64,000 nucleotides of DNA from Massospora cicadina (taxonomy: Eukaryota; Entomophthoromycota; Entomophthoromycetes; Entomophthorales; Entomophthoraceae): the NCBI GenBank assembly GCA_022478985.1, contig JAKSZP010015920.1, positions 98,571-162,570 on the forward strand, read 5' to 3'. The translations under genes and the position numbers were made by a program. Position 1 is the stretch's first letter. Every line of letters begins with the position of its first letter. This document shows, one piece after another, positions 1-8,984 of the stretch. The notes beneath the pieces were generated by a model. It saw nothing but the letters and a program-made list of their open reading frames with translations, was not told where the DNA came from and made no database searches.

Positions 1-293
1 TGGGTCAGTTTTGCCTCAAAATATTTATCTCAATCTGATAGGCCAAAAGCCTATATTTACTAATTTAGATGACTCAGCTTTATATACTTTTACCTCAAAT
101 ACCCATGGTCTCAAAATTTGAACTAGTTTAAATAGGAAATACTAGTATTGAGAAAAGGACCTTTTTGGGTTTGCCCTGCTTAAACAATAAAAAACTTAAA
201 AAACTTTAACAAAGCGCTATTTATTACTTCTATTAAAAAGTAAAATTCTCACTTTAAACAAAATATATGTTGCATCCATCAGCGGATCCCACA
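1..293 (+). repeat. 5' LTR of element A, 3' part only
   Basis: It matches 4172-4466 almost base for base. Both copies contain the AT-rich R/U5-like stretch with the CTTTAACAAAGCGC block and end in GGATCCCACA. The LTR end at 293 is followed by AAC and then the primer-binding site. Confidence 0.9.
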
Positions 294-296
294 AAC

Positions 297-313
297 TGGT
301 GCTCACTACAGGG
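297..313 (+). promoter_or_regulatory. tRNA primer-binding site of element A
   Basis: TGGTGCTCACTACAGGG lies three bases after the LTR end and begins with TGG, as expected for pairing with a tRNA ending in CCA. The same 17 bases follow the 5' LTRs of C and N and, on the minus strand, F. The tRNA identity is not determined; its 3' end would read CCTGTAGTGAGCACCA. Confidence 0.8.
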
Positions 314-404
314 GGATCCCCTGAATACTTTGATGATTATTAAAGAAATGGAGAGTGTCACCCATTGGTTGCAAAATGGGGAAGGGACTGAAGATGATGA
401 TTGA

Positions 405-1520
405 ATGGACAGCCCTAATGCTTTGATGTTTGAAGAAGAACAATTTGAGCGCATATTAATACCTGAGTCTCACTGCATCACTTGGCCAGCCACTGAAGCT
501 GTGAGAGACCTTACTCATGGCATCCTTAACCCTGGCAACATTGCATCCTGTAAACACGCGTTGCTGGTTGAGGAACGCCACTTGTTTCTCTATGAGACTA
601 GTGTCCTCCCAGAGACCTATGGTCAGCTTACAAATTTGACCACCTACGTATGCAAGTTTGCTCACCCTGCCTTGGTACACATGATTCATCTCTTAGCCAA
701 ACATCATGAAAAGTTACATCGACACCTAGATACTCATCCAGTTCTGAATTTATCTTATGATAAGTTGTACCAACTGACCTCCAAACATCTTGGAGCAGTT
801 AGATCTGGTGTGGAAGCTAATAATAACTTCATCATACAGTTGCATGATCAACTTACTACAATGGACACTGGGATTGTAAAGTATGTTGAGGAGGACATGA
901 AGATATTCTGGGATGAACTGAACGCTTCCTCCGCTAGCACCCGCTCGTTGTTGGAGGAGTTTGCTAATGAACTTGAAAAACACAATGAGCAAATGCACCG
1001 TGACTTTTCAGCCCCTGACTCCATCCTTCAAGAGAAATATGAACAGCGTGTGGCTGTGGTGGAGTGACAGTTAATTCAGGCCTTTTCGCGTGTTGATGAG
1101 CTTGAATGTCATCTGTTGCTTGAACCATCTAGCGCCACCACCACCCTCGCGGCCAAGGTTGTTCAGCTAGAAAAGGAGCTAGCTCTCAAAGCTTCATTTG
1201 AAAATACCAAATATTTGGCACGTCGCCTGACTGAATGAAAAACCAAAGCAAAAGTGATAAAGCTTCGCTGGAAAGCCCTGTGCTGTTGAAGGAAGTATTT
1301 AGTTGATTAACGCAGGTCAAGCGGAAGTATGAACAGATTAAGGAGGGAGTACAAGGCCCCAGCTCCCACTCTTTTGATGATGAAGGTTGTAAACAAATGA
1401 AAGAAGAGCTGAAGAACCACATGAAAGCCATGGAAACTGCTCAATTAAACCTAAGCTCAATGGTGTCACAACTCCATTTTCAAGTCACTGCAATGGAGAG
1501 CCGAGTGGAAGATCTTTAAA
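405..1520 (+). pseudogene. gag: gag N-terminal coiled-coil part of element A, frameshifted
   Basis: The first open stretch, 405-1067, encodes 220 residues from an ATG (MDSPNALMF...) and is rich in Leu, Glu, Gln and His, including heptad-like helices near residues 90-220. After the stop at 1065-1067 the same helical composition continues in another frame, with a clear piece at 1397-1518 (MKEELKNHMKAMETAQLNL) ending in a stop, before the capsid-like frame begins. I read this as one long Gag N-terminal coiled-coil region now broken into three frames. It has no specific motif, so the assignment rests on its position between primer site and capsid and on the similar layout in N. Confidence 0.65.
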
Positions 1521-1545
1521 CTCATAATCAGGGATCAAAGCTCAA

Positions 1546-2478
1546 TTGAGACTATATGAATCTGGGCCCCTAGAAGCCCTCTCCAAAATGGAAACCCAGC
1601 TCAAAGCCATGCATGGACAGTATGATCGCCTTTTGCGGACCTTTGACCAGTTAAACTATTGCTCTGAAACCCTGGAAACAGAAGCTCCAGCTATTCATAA
1701 CCTTACTGGGAATGACTATAATTCATTTAAACCAACGTTTAAAGACAAGTTTATCCCCGGCGAGGGTAGCATTGCTTCGTTTTTATATGTTTATGAGGCA
1801 GCTATGGAAGGGGCGACTGATCATCAGAAGGCCAAACATATCCTTTCCTGTTTGGGCTGCATGGCACAGGAGGTGATGGTCCCACATATGGATGCTCTTA
1901 GCACCTGGTCCAAAGTTAAAGAGGCCCTCATAAACACGTTCGGTTCAAAACAAGCTTTAAGTATGAAAAAGCAAGCTTTTATGCGTATGAGTATCCAAAA
2001 AGGAGATTCAGTGGTCGCCTTTGTGGAACGATTTTATATGGAAGCACAGACATTGTTAACTTCAAAGATGTTGACTTTGGATGATGCTGTAGCCGCCGTT
2101 TTGACTGGAGTGGCTACTTACCCATCGCTAGCAATGCACATCACCTCAGTTAAACGCTATTTCCATACCATTCAAGATATCAAGGAGGCGTTAATAGATG
2201 TCGCTGATTTCCATAAGCCCAAAGTTTCATGTGGAGCAGTATCTCGTCCTCGCGTTTTAACCATTGAGGATTCAAAGCCTAAGCCTCAGGCCTTAGCTAT
2301 TGAAGACAAGAAGGAGCCCCTTCAGATAATGGGCCCTGAAGAGCAAAACCCCAAAGCAAAACGTCCTGAACGCCCTCGGTGCAAATACTGCAACAAGTTT
2401 GGACACAAGGAGGCTGTGTGCTGGAAAAAGAAAGCTGACGCCGAGGAACAGGAGCAGGGAAAAGAAATGTCAGCATAG
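1546..2478 (+). CDS. gag: Gag capsid and nucleocapsid of element A
   Basis: 310 codons are open; the first ATG is at 1588 and the frame probably continues from the upstream coiled coil rather than starting here. Residues about 60-230 look like a retrotransposon capsid, with FIPGEG, an EGATDHQKAKHIL helix, a tryptophan (STWSKVKEAL) and FVERFYMEAQTLL. Residues 279-292 form a complete CCHC knuckle, CKYCNKFGHKEAVC, at 2380-2421, followed by a basic tail. Capsid assembles the particle and the knuckle binds genomic RNA. The same capsid is recognisable in C (42294-42633) and in the gag remnant of M. It is the longest intact Gag piece in the window and could still make protein. Confidence 0.85.
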   Translation: MRLYESGPLEALSKMETQLKAMHGQYDRLLRTFDQLNYCSETLETEAPAIHNLTGNDYNSFKPTFKDKFIPGEGSIASFLYVYEAAMEGATDHQKAKHILSCLGCMAQEVMVPHMDALSTWSKVKEALINTFGSKQALSMKKQAFMRMSIQKGDSVVAFVERFYMEAQTLLTSKMLTLDDAVAAVLTGVATYPSLAMHITSVKRYFHTIQDIKEALIDVADFHKPKVSCGAVSRPRVLTIEDSKPKPQALAIEDKKEPLQIMGPEEQNPKAKRPERPRCKYCNKFGHKEAVCWKKKADAEEQEQGKEMSA

Positions 2479-2484
2479 GGAAAG

Positions 2485-3325
2485 ACACACCTATTGCTGA
2501 CAAATCTCATGTGCCTGACTCATCTAAACAACTTATGCCAGTACCTCGCGTTACTAATACCCCAGGGGATGATTCTGAGGGGGTACGGATGAGGTTGGCT
2601 ATTATGTTGTAGGAGTACCTGCTGAAGTGGAAGTCCCCAATTGCTTGAATGCTGGAGGAGTAGATGAAGCCACCATACCTGAAGAGATATATCTCTGCCA
2701 AGTTCTAGGGGAGCCAGTCGTTATTGATACTACCAGCGATGCAGATGAGGTGTTGTCTCACCTTATTCGCCCTATCCAGCATGGCCATACCATGCAGTCC
2801 ATCCAGGAAAATTACCCCAAGACCGCGTGCAAATTAACCTCCAATTTCCATCTTAAGGAGGTCTTAGCGCTATCGCCCACTTTTGGGGGATACTTACAAA
2901 GGTCAAAGTGGTTATCCAAAAAGTTTGGGTGATGGCTATCTTAGATACAGGCTCCCCGGTGAACGTAATCTCCTCCAAGTTGATGAAAAAGATCAAACTT
3001 GCACCTGACTTGGAGTACAACCAAGACTTTGGAACCGCTGGTCCTAACAACACCCGCGCACTGGGTGCTTACTCATCCCTTCCCATTTGTATTGGGAAGC
3101 TTATTCTATTGGCCCCACAGTGGCTTTAGATAATAATGCTTATGATATGCTTATAGGTACTCAGTTTATGATTGAATATGACGGCATTATCAATATGAAG
3201 CAAGGGTTCTTGTCATTGCTCAATTATGAAGTCCCCTTAGTTCTAGCCAATAAAGAACCCAGCAAGAAGGAATACTCTTGCATGGATGAGTACCCGCTTT
3301 CTGCCTTACCTATACATTATACCAA
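2485..3325 (+). pseudogene. Aspartic protease region of element A
   Basis: After gag the frame is broken, then 2627-2932 and 2908-3129 carry the Gag-protease linker and the protease. The catalytic motif AILDTGSPVNVIS has its Asp codon at 2944-2946. The second half, with NNAYDMLIGTQFMIEYDGI, continues in the frame starting at 3087, so at least two frameshifts separate the parts. Retropepsin-like proteases cleave Gag and Pol after assembly. The DTGS triad is intact, but the reading frame is not. Confidence 0.8.
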
Positions 3326-3566
3326 CCTCGCAAAAATGGTTACTAAAGAAGGCCAAGCTGCCAATGAGCTCCAAGCTCCTCTACCTTCTTACCAAGTGTT
3401 GGATAGGGTTTTATATTACCACAATTGCATAACTCCCCATAGTAGCAAACTTGGATCAATCTGGGAGGGGCCATTTACCATCATGCATAAGAGAGAAAGT
3501 GAGTATTCTATAAAGTCTTTGGCTACAGAAATTATCATAAAATGGGTACATGGCCGCTTCCTATGA
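3087..3566 (+). CDS. In-frame fusion of protease C-terminus to integrase C-terminus
   Basis: This 159-codon frame begins in the protease C-terminal half (LDNNAYDMLIGTQFMIEYDG, residues about 14-33) and runs to ALPIHYT. It then passes without a stop into NLAKMVTKEGQAANELQAP and an SH3-like integrase tail (SKLGSIWEGPFTI, then IIKWVHGRFL) just before the purine tract. In C the first part lies at about 43500-43700 and the second at about 53900-54150, with dUTPase-like domain, RT, RNase H and integrase core between them. The junction near 3325 is therefore a clean internal deletion. Whether the joined protein is made is unknown. Confidence 0.8.
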   Translation: MYWEAYSIGPTVALDNNAYDMLIGTQFMIEYDGIINMKQGFLSLLNYEVPLVLANKEPSKKEYSCMDEYPLSALPIHYTNLAKMVTKEGQAANELQAPLPSYQVLDRVLYYHNCITPHSSKLGSIWEGPFTIMHKRESEYSIKSLATEIIIKWVHGRFL

Positions 3567-3579
3567 CCCTACACCCCTC

Positions 3580-3607
3580 CCAACATTCTTGAGGGGGGCA
3601 ATGTTGG
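3580..3607 (+). promoter_or_regulatory. Polypurine tract inside an inverted repeat at the 3' LTR junction of A
   Basis: CCAACATT (3580-3587) and AATGTTGG (3600-3607) are perfect 8-bp inverted arms. The purine-rich GAGGGGGGC lies in the 12-base loop, and the LTR begins at 3602 inside the second arm. The purine tract primes plus-strand DNA synthesis in LTR elements; the hairpin is my observation. Confidence 0.7.
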
Positions 3608-4466
3608 ACAATCTCCTTCTCAACTTAAGAAAAAGAATGTTGGAGGTAAGAGTGCCCCCAAATCTGCTACCATGATTGGCCCATCACCTGCCTGATCCTT
3701 CAAATAATATTGTGGTTATCAATGATATGAGTACCCACGGCGAAAAGACCTTGGCGGATTCTTGGTGGAATCCTAACTATCAGAAAAATATGGTTTATAA
3801 CAAAAAATGGCTTAAAAAGGTAATAACTAATAATAACTCAACTTATCAGCCAAATTTGGGGTGTTCATTACCATACAGGTTTGATCACCTCTGAGGTGAG
3901 AAGATATTACTTGAAGATAATAGGGTGCAAATTAACCAATCATTACCACACGATTCTGACCACCGCCAAGGTGAGAAGATTTTACTTGATGGTGATTGGG
4001 TGCAAATTAACTAATCATTACCACATGAGTCTGACCACCGCCGAGGTGAGAAGATTTTACTCAAATGATAGGGTGCAAATTAACCAATCATTACCACATG
4101 AGCCTGACCGCTGAGGTGAGAAGATTTTACTCGCTAGTGATTGGATACAATACATCAAATCGTTACCACATGGGTTGGTTTTGCCTCAAAAAATTTATCT
4201 TCAATCTGATAGGCCAAAAGCCTATATTTCCTAATTTAGATGACTCAGCTTTATATACTTTTGCCTTGAATACCCATGGTCTCAAAATTTGAACTAGTTT
4301 AAATAGGAAATACTAGTATTGAGAAAAGGACCTTCTTTGGGTTTGCCCTGCTTAAAAAATAAAAAAACTTAAAAAACTTTAACAAAGCGCTATTTATTAC
4401 TTTTATTAAAAAGTAAAATTCTCACTTTAAACAAAATATTTGTGGCATCTGTTGGTGGATCCCACA
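3602..4466 (+). repeat. 3' LTR of element A (865 bp)
   Basis: It starts TGTTGGACAATC directly after the purine tract and ends CCCACA. The 3' third matches 1-293. The U3 part contains about four copies of a 75-bp tandem repeat. The start resembles the solo LTR at 22093 and the LTRs of C, placing them in one superfamily of LTRs. Confidence 0.9.
3895..4172 (+). repeat. 75-bp tandem repeats in the U3 of the element A LTR
   Basis: Units begin with GGTGAGAAGAT at 3895, 3970, 4045 and 4115, giving lengths 75, 75 and 70 and a partial fourth. Each contains GTGCAAATTAAC and AATCATTACCACA. Repeated U3 blocks in LTRs often act as enhancers; here that is inference. The LTRs of C and the solo LTR do not show the array. 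Confidence 0.85.
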
Positions 4467-4572
4467 TGGTGTTAAAGAATGAGGAAGCCGAGTCACAATA
4501 TAAGTGATTATGTATAGTGGAAACTGACCAGTCAATATATCCAATCCACTACATCCATAAGGAGGAGGGAAT
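4467..4572 (+). pseudogene. 3' internal tail of an older G/H-family copy, cut by element A
   Basis: The stretch resembles the ends of the G (about 7960-8035) and H (about 15420-15499) internal regions, including a purine-rich AAGGAGGAGGGAA just before LTR1. It is the piece of the host element that lies downstream of the element A insertion. Confidence 0.6.
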
Positions 4573-5047
4573 TGTTAGGATTTGAGATGATGAGCAAGTC
4601 GAGATCCCTACTCCTGCAATTGAGCCCCTATAAGTTGACTATTGAGCCCTCACAATCAAAACTCACTATTGAAGGCACCAATGAGAATTTGATCAGGAAG
4701 CATCATGCATATGAGAAGCAACTGGAGATGCCTTCTGGAATTGCACCTCCGCTTCTTGAACCTTTAAAGGCATGACTCCACCGTTGCAGTCACAAGGATG
4801 ACGCAGAACATTGAGAGTGCCAATTAGGCAGTCAATCTAGAAAGATATGAAAGATCCTGATCATACAGGGCCAAAAGGTCCTCTCAGCATTTTTTTCCCA
4901 CTATCCCTATAAAGATCAAAACCTTTTTAACTAATAAAGTAGTTTATTTCATCTCATCTTTTTGTCTTCATTAATCTCTAAGCTACTTTTCAGCTCTAAG
5001 CCCACTTTCAAACCCCGGCTGCACTCAATAGAACCATTAAGCTGAGA
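4573..5047 (+). repeat. LTR1 of the G/H tandem array (475 bp)
   Basis: It starts TGTTAGGATTTGAG and matches LTR2 and LTR3 along its length, with shared blocks such as GAAGGCACCAATGAGAA, GAAGCATCATGC and a TATAAA-containing stretch near 4908. The end at 5047 is inferred from the spacing to the primer-site-like sequence at 5052. Confidence 0.85.
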
Positions 5048-5051
5048 TAAG

Positions 5052-5067
5052 TGGTGCACACTACAGG
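5052..5067 (+). promoter_or_regulatory. Primer-binding-site-like sequence after LTR1
   Basis: TGGTGCACACTACAGG differs from the sequence used by A, C, N and F at one position. It lies four bases after the inferred LTR end. Confidence 0.6.
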
Positions 5068-5958
5068 TAGCTCCAAGATGGCTAAGTAAAAACTTCTATC
5101 AAAAACAATGGAGAATAGTAGCAATCAAGAAAGCCAACTTACTTAATTGGGTGATAAACGTAACTTGATGGGTTAACACCTCTCATTATAGAGTACCTCA
5201 TCTACAACCTGAAAGTCTAGAGTTTCAGTACACCTTTCAATTTACCTTACCTTCTGTTGACCATAATCTTTATCAACTCAAATATGAGAACCTCAATGAG
5301 ATTATTTAACAACTATTGAACAGGATCTACTCCGTGGGAGGACACTACAGTTGCTCTTAATCCTCTTTGGTGCCTTCCACAATTTAAGATTTATATACTT
5401 GGCCCTACTACCCTCAGGAGAATTGGCTTCACATACCAAAAGCTACCTCTTAAACTTTGTTCATCCATACACCACATCCTACAAATTAGTTGGGTTGCCT
5501 CACCATGAGGTAGTGCACCAACTGGGGCTCCTCAAACCCTAAGCTAAATTTATTGTCAATTTCCACAATGCTGCCTCCTCAGTCACTCATGAAAATTGAG
5601 AGGAATTGTCAATAGATGCCAGATGATCAATGAGGCTCGCAATCAGCTCATGATGTTGAAATGTGGGATTTCAGATTACCTTGATGACAACTTTGCAAAA
5701 TGTGCAGCTCCTCGAGTCCACCTGGAACCAACGCCTCAACCAGATTGAGGACCTTGTGCGGACACTCCAGCAGCATTACAAGACCCTCCTGTGATGTCAC
5801 CTCCAGGAGTGAAGGTCCTGAAGGGCCCATGGGACCAGAAGGTCCAGAAGGGCATAGAGGTCTCCATGGACTCAAGGACTTTATAGTCCCGCTGTTCCTA
5901 CTCCTGGCAATATCAATGACTCTTGGAAACAAGACATTCTAACAGCACTTGCTGCTTT
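5068..5958 (+). pseudogene. gag: gag remnant of internal region G with collagen-like tract
   Basis: Broken frames match H over the leader and N-terminal Gag. The open stretch 5700-5942 (80 codons) carries seven consecutive Gly-X-Y triplets at 5814-5876 (GPEGPMGPEGPEGHRGLHGLK), flanked by Ser/Thr/Arg-rich sequence. The same tract, with eight triplets, is in H at 10626-10697, so it belongs to the family's Gag and is not chance. Just after CTTGCTGCTTTAC near 5958 the sequence jumps to RT, a deletion of the rest of gag, protease and most of RT. Evidence for Gag itself is positional plus homology with H. Confidence 0.65.
5814..5876 (+). other. Collagen-like Gly-X-Y tract in the G Gag
   Basis: Seven triplets in one frame with no interruption. 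Pro is frequent at X and Glu at Y, as in collagen-like proteins. The frame reads through to LKDFIVPLFLLLAIS, a short hydrophobic tail. Confidence 0.8.
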
Positions 5959-6830
5959 ACAGGATCCTAGGGGACTTAAAGCTATCCTTTGTCCTCAAAA
6001 ACCTTGCAGATATCACTATCTTCTAGAGAACTTTCAATAACCACATGAAGCATCTCAAGGAAGTTTTAATTGACTTAGAAAGGCCTTAATAAAGCTCAAG
6101 CAATTAAGTGCTACCTTTTTAAATATGAAACAGAATTCATCAGACATAAGGTCTCGAAACATGAAATTCAGCCTATACCAGATAAAGTTGCTGCCAGAAA
6201 AGAAGATGTTGTGCCTCCAGAGCCTTAGGGATATTCAAGTATTCCTTGGCATGGTGGTTATTATCGCCAGTTCATCCCTTGGTTTGCTGACTTAGAAGTA
6301 CCCCTGGTCTACCTTCTATAAATAATTCACCTTTTGAGTGGCGCTCTGAACATAATCAGGCTTTCAATGCATTGCATACCACTCTTTGCAATAAACCTAT
6401 TTTATTTCATCCGCATATTGACCAGACATTTTTGCTATTCACATATTTTAGTACGTCGCAGTTAAGGTGCCATCCTAGCACAACTTAATGAAGATCAGTT
6501 CTACCATCCATTGGTTTACTTCAGTAAGACCCTAAGCAAGAATGAAAAATTATAGCATTACAGAGTATGAGTGCCTGGATGTGTTATTAGAGATCGATTA
6601 TCTCTGGCCCTACCTATACAGCACTATTTTCACCATCATAGCTAACCATTCCTTACTCCGATGGCTACAGCAGATGAAGGACTCAGATGGCTGGTTAGCT
6701 AAATGGGCACGACAGCTGCAGAATTTACAATTTTACTATCTTCCATTACGCAGGAGCAATTAATTTTAACTCTGATGGTCTTTCAAGAATGCCAGTACTG
6801 TTCACCTTGACTCACAAAGAAGACTGACCG
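5959..6830 (+). pseudogene. pol: RT C-terminus and RNase H of internal region G
   Basis: AGGATCCTAGGGGACTTAAA (about 5963) matches the H RT segment at about 13435, which encodes the end of the palm. Frames then follow the thumb and connection. Residues of the open stretch 6542-6763 (ITEYECLDVLLEIDYLWPYL, then LRWLQQMKDSDGWLAKWARQL) are a typical gypsy RNase H C-terminal half. Multiple stops make it non-functional. Confidence 0.75.
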
Positions 6831-6839
6831 TATGATATA

Positions 6840-8035
6840 ATTGACTGTCTTGAGTGATGGTAGTTGGAAACTCCTGAGATCCAAATCAAATTACAAAAAA
6901 TGACCTAAGACACTCAACTCAAAGGGGTAATGCTGTATTTGAAAAGCAATAAGAATTGGCTCTCTTATCCGCCCTTCTTCCTGAACCAATGTCATTCTTG
7001 AAGAACAAATGACTTTGTGACATGTTTCAGTTGAAAAGCCTTATAAATGGCTAAAGAAGAGATGCTATTAAGATCAGATGTTAGAGAACATCTAGAAAGT
7101 TCTAGAGGCCAGTATGACTTGTCAAACCCAAGATTGAGATAGTCCATAGTATCAATGTCCAGTTGTGGCTCTTTCAAGCCCCATTAGTGTCATCAGCATC
7201 GATTTGGTGGGCTTTCTTCCCACCAGGTTACATTGCCATAATATATCCTACTAGCTGTGGACCATTTGACCAAATGAGATGAAGCTATTTCCGTTCCCGC
7301 TGCCACCACAAAAGACATAACCCCATTCTTTATTCTATCCATTTTCACTCAGAATGAATGCCCACAAACTTTAATTTTGGTAAGCATACTAAATTTACCT
7401 TACAGGTAGCTCAATAATTAACTTGCATTTTGTAACTAACCAGAGTTTCAACACCCCTATAATCTCTCAACTAATGGGACAGTGGAACGTGCTAAAAGAA
7501 CCCTCATTTTTATTTTTAGGAAGGTCGCCTCCAAACCTATGTGGTACACCACTATTTAACCAGCACGATACTAGCTTACAGGATAAGCTACCACTGAATA
7601 ATCAAGATGTCGCCCTTTAAAGCTCTATATGGGCGCACCTCATGATTAACAAGTAGCTTTCAGACCCTACTCAACATCTCCATGCCTGAGAGCTCTGATT
7701 TGATCATGAGGGCCTTAGCCAATGAATCTTCCGGCTTCAAGCCCTTAGCCACTCAAGGAATTGTCACCACTAAAGAAAGGAAGACATCTCAATTCAATGT
7801 AAGCTGACCCTCCTTACCAATTTTTCAATTAGGTGACCTAGTTCTCTTCTATCATCATCGTCCTAGAGGTTGACAGAAAAGGCTTGAAGTTCTTTGGTCT
7901 GGATCTATAAGGTTATTTATAAGGTAAACTATGAGTACTCCATTGCCAAATTTAATTAGAGGACAGTGGAAATAGAGTACATGACCAATTCCTATGACCT
8001 TATACCCCTCTTTGACAGGATCCTGAGGTGGGAGT
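6840..8035 (+). pseudogene. pol: Integrase remnant of internal region G
   Basis: About 7240-7290 encodes ILLAVDHLTK, the conserved core start after the first catalytic Asp. The strand-transfer core continues through 7290-7520 in broken frames and includes NGTVERAKRTL around 7470-7510, which holds the catalytic Glu. The C-terminal tail (RKGLKFFGL) follows near 7880. It ends at the purine-rich GAGGTGGGAG before LTR2. Confidence 0.7.
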
Positions 8036-8509
8036 TGTAGGATTAGAGCTGATGAGTGAGTTGAGATTCCTAAACCTGAATTGAGCCCCAACAACATGTC
8101 TCTTAAGCCCTCACAATTGAAAAGCATCCTTGAAGGCACCAATGAGAAATTCGATCAGGAAGCATCATGCACACAAGATCAATGGAGATGCATTCTCAAA
8201 TTGCGCCTACACTTCCTGAACCTCAAAAGGCATGACTACCACCATTGCAGTCATGAGGGCAACGCAGAACAATGAGGGCGTTAACTAGGCAGTCAATCCT
8301 AAAGGAATTGAAAGATCCTGATAGTATGGGGCCATGGAGGTCCCTTTGGCACCATGTACTTACACACCCTATAAATATTGACAACTTTTAACTTAATAAT
8401 TTAGTCTATTTCACCCCATATTTTTATCTTTGTTGACCACTCCGCTAGTTTTTCAGCTTCAAGCCCAATTTGAACCTCAGCTACAGTCATGAGAGCTGTA
8501 AAGCCAACA
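8036..8509 (+). repeat. LTR2 of the G/H tandem array (474 bp)
   Basis: It starts TGTAGGATTAGAG and aligns with LTR1 and LTR3 throughout. It ends CCAACA at 8509, four bases before the primer-site-like sequence. Confidence 0.85.
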
Positions 8510-8513
8510 TAAG

Positions 8514-8530
8514 TGCTTTTCACTACAGGG
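8514..8530 (+). promoter_or_regulatory. Decayed primer-binding site after LTR2
   Basis: TGCTTTTCACTACAGGG keeps the 3' half CACTACAGGG of the shared primer site. Confidence 0.5.
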
Positions 8531-8954
8531 GGCTCCAAGCTGTCCAAGTGAAATGTCTATCACAAAAAGCGAATAATAAAAGCAAATAAGAAGTCCAACC
8601 TTCCAATTAGTCATGAAGTGTAACTCAATGGATTGACATCTCTCAGTAAAAAGTAACTCCCCTACATCCTGAAATTGTAGAATTTTGGATCGCCTTCCAA
8701 TAAACCTTACTGTCCATTGATCATGACCAGTATCAACTCTAATATGAGAGCCTCAACGAGATTATTGAACAACTATTGAATGGCATCTACTCCATGAGAG
8801 CCGCTCCTGTCACTCCCAAGCCTCTTTGAAGCTCTCCATCATGTGAGATATATATAACCTGGCCCTACTAACCCCAGGAGGATTGGATTTGGGTGTTAGA
8901 CGCTATCTCCAAAGCTTTGTCCATCCAGTCATAAACCACATCCTACAAATAGTT
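8531..8954 (+). pseudogene. gag: 5' leader and start of gag of internal region H
   Basis: Sequence aligns with G at 5068-5490 but has no long frame. It is interrupted at about 8946-8984 by a micro-retroposon and then by about 1.3 kb of unrelated sequence. The gag homology resumes at about 10300. Confidence 0.6.
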
Positions 8955-8975
8955 TTTTTTGGTACTAGATGGTCC
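8955..8975 (-). mobile_element. Micro-retroposon copy 1 (21 bp) with 9-bp target duplication
   Basis: On the minus strand it reads GGACCATCTAGTACC followed by six A. It is flanked by CAAATAGTT at 8946-8954 and 8976-8984. Three other copies share the 3' sequence; see 18453, 44821 and 52729. Confidence 0.7.
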
Positions 8976-8984
8976 CAAATAGTT

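Larger units (their letters stand above)
1..4466 (+). mobile_element. Element A: internally deleted Ty3/gypsy LTR retrotransposon, 5' end cut by window
   Basis: The ends are two copies of one LTR: the 3' part of the 5' LTR at 1-293 and a full copy at 3602-4466. Between them, in order, are a primer-binding site, gag, a protease, a short piece of integrase C-terminus, a purine tract and the 3' LTR. RT, RNase H and the integrase core are missing, so the copy cannot be autonomous. By hand I count roughly 15-20 differences over about 293 LTR positions, mostly transitions, so the insertion is moderately young. It lies inside an older element: 4467-4572 is the integrase tail of the G/H family. The target duplication cannot be checked because the left end is outside the window. 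Confidence 0.9.

Noticed and set aside
2297..2510. Minus-strand frames opposite the gag nucleocapsid
   Set aside because: Shadows of the real plus-strand Gag frame.
3895..4172. CRISPR array
   Set aside because: Units are contiguous 75-bp repeats without unique spacers, inside an LTR of a eukaryotic element.
4467..4475. TGGTGTTAAAG after the A LTR as a primer site or as the same target as GTGTTAAAG at 54931
   Set aside because: It matches the primer site only in the first five bases, and the shared 9-mer is most likely chance.
5700..5942. A host collagen-like gene
   Set aside because: The tract recurs at the homologous place in H and sits between LTRs, so it belongs to the retrotransposon.
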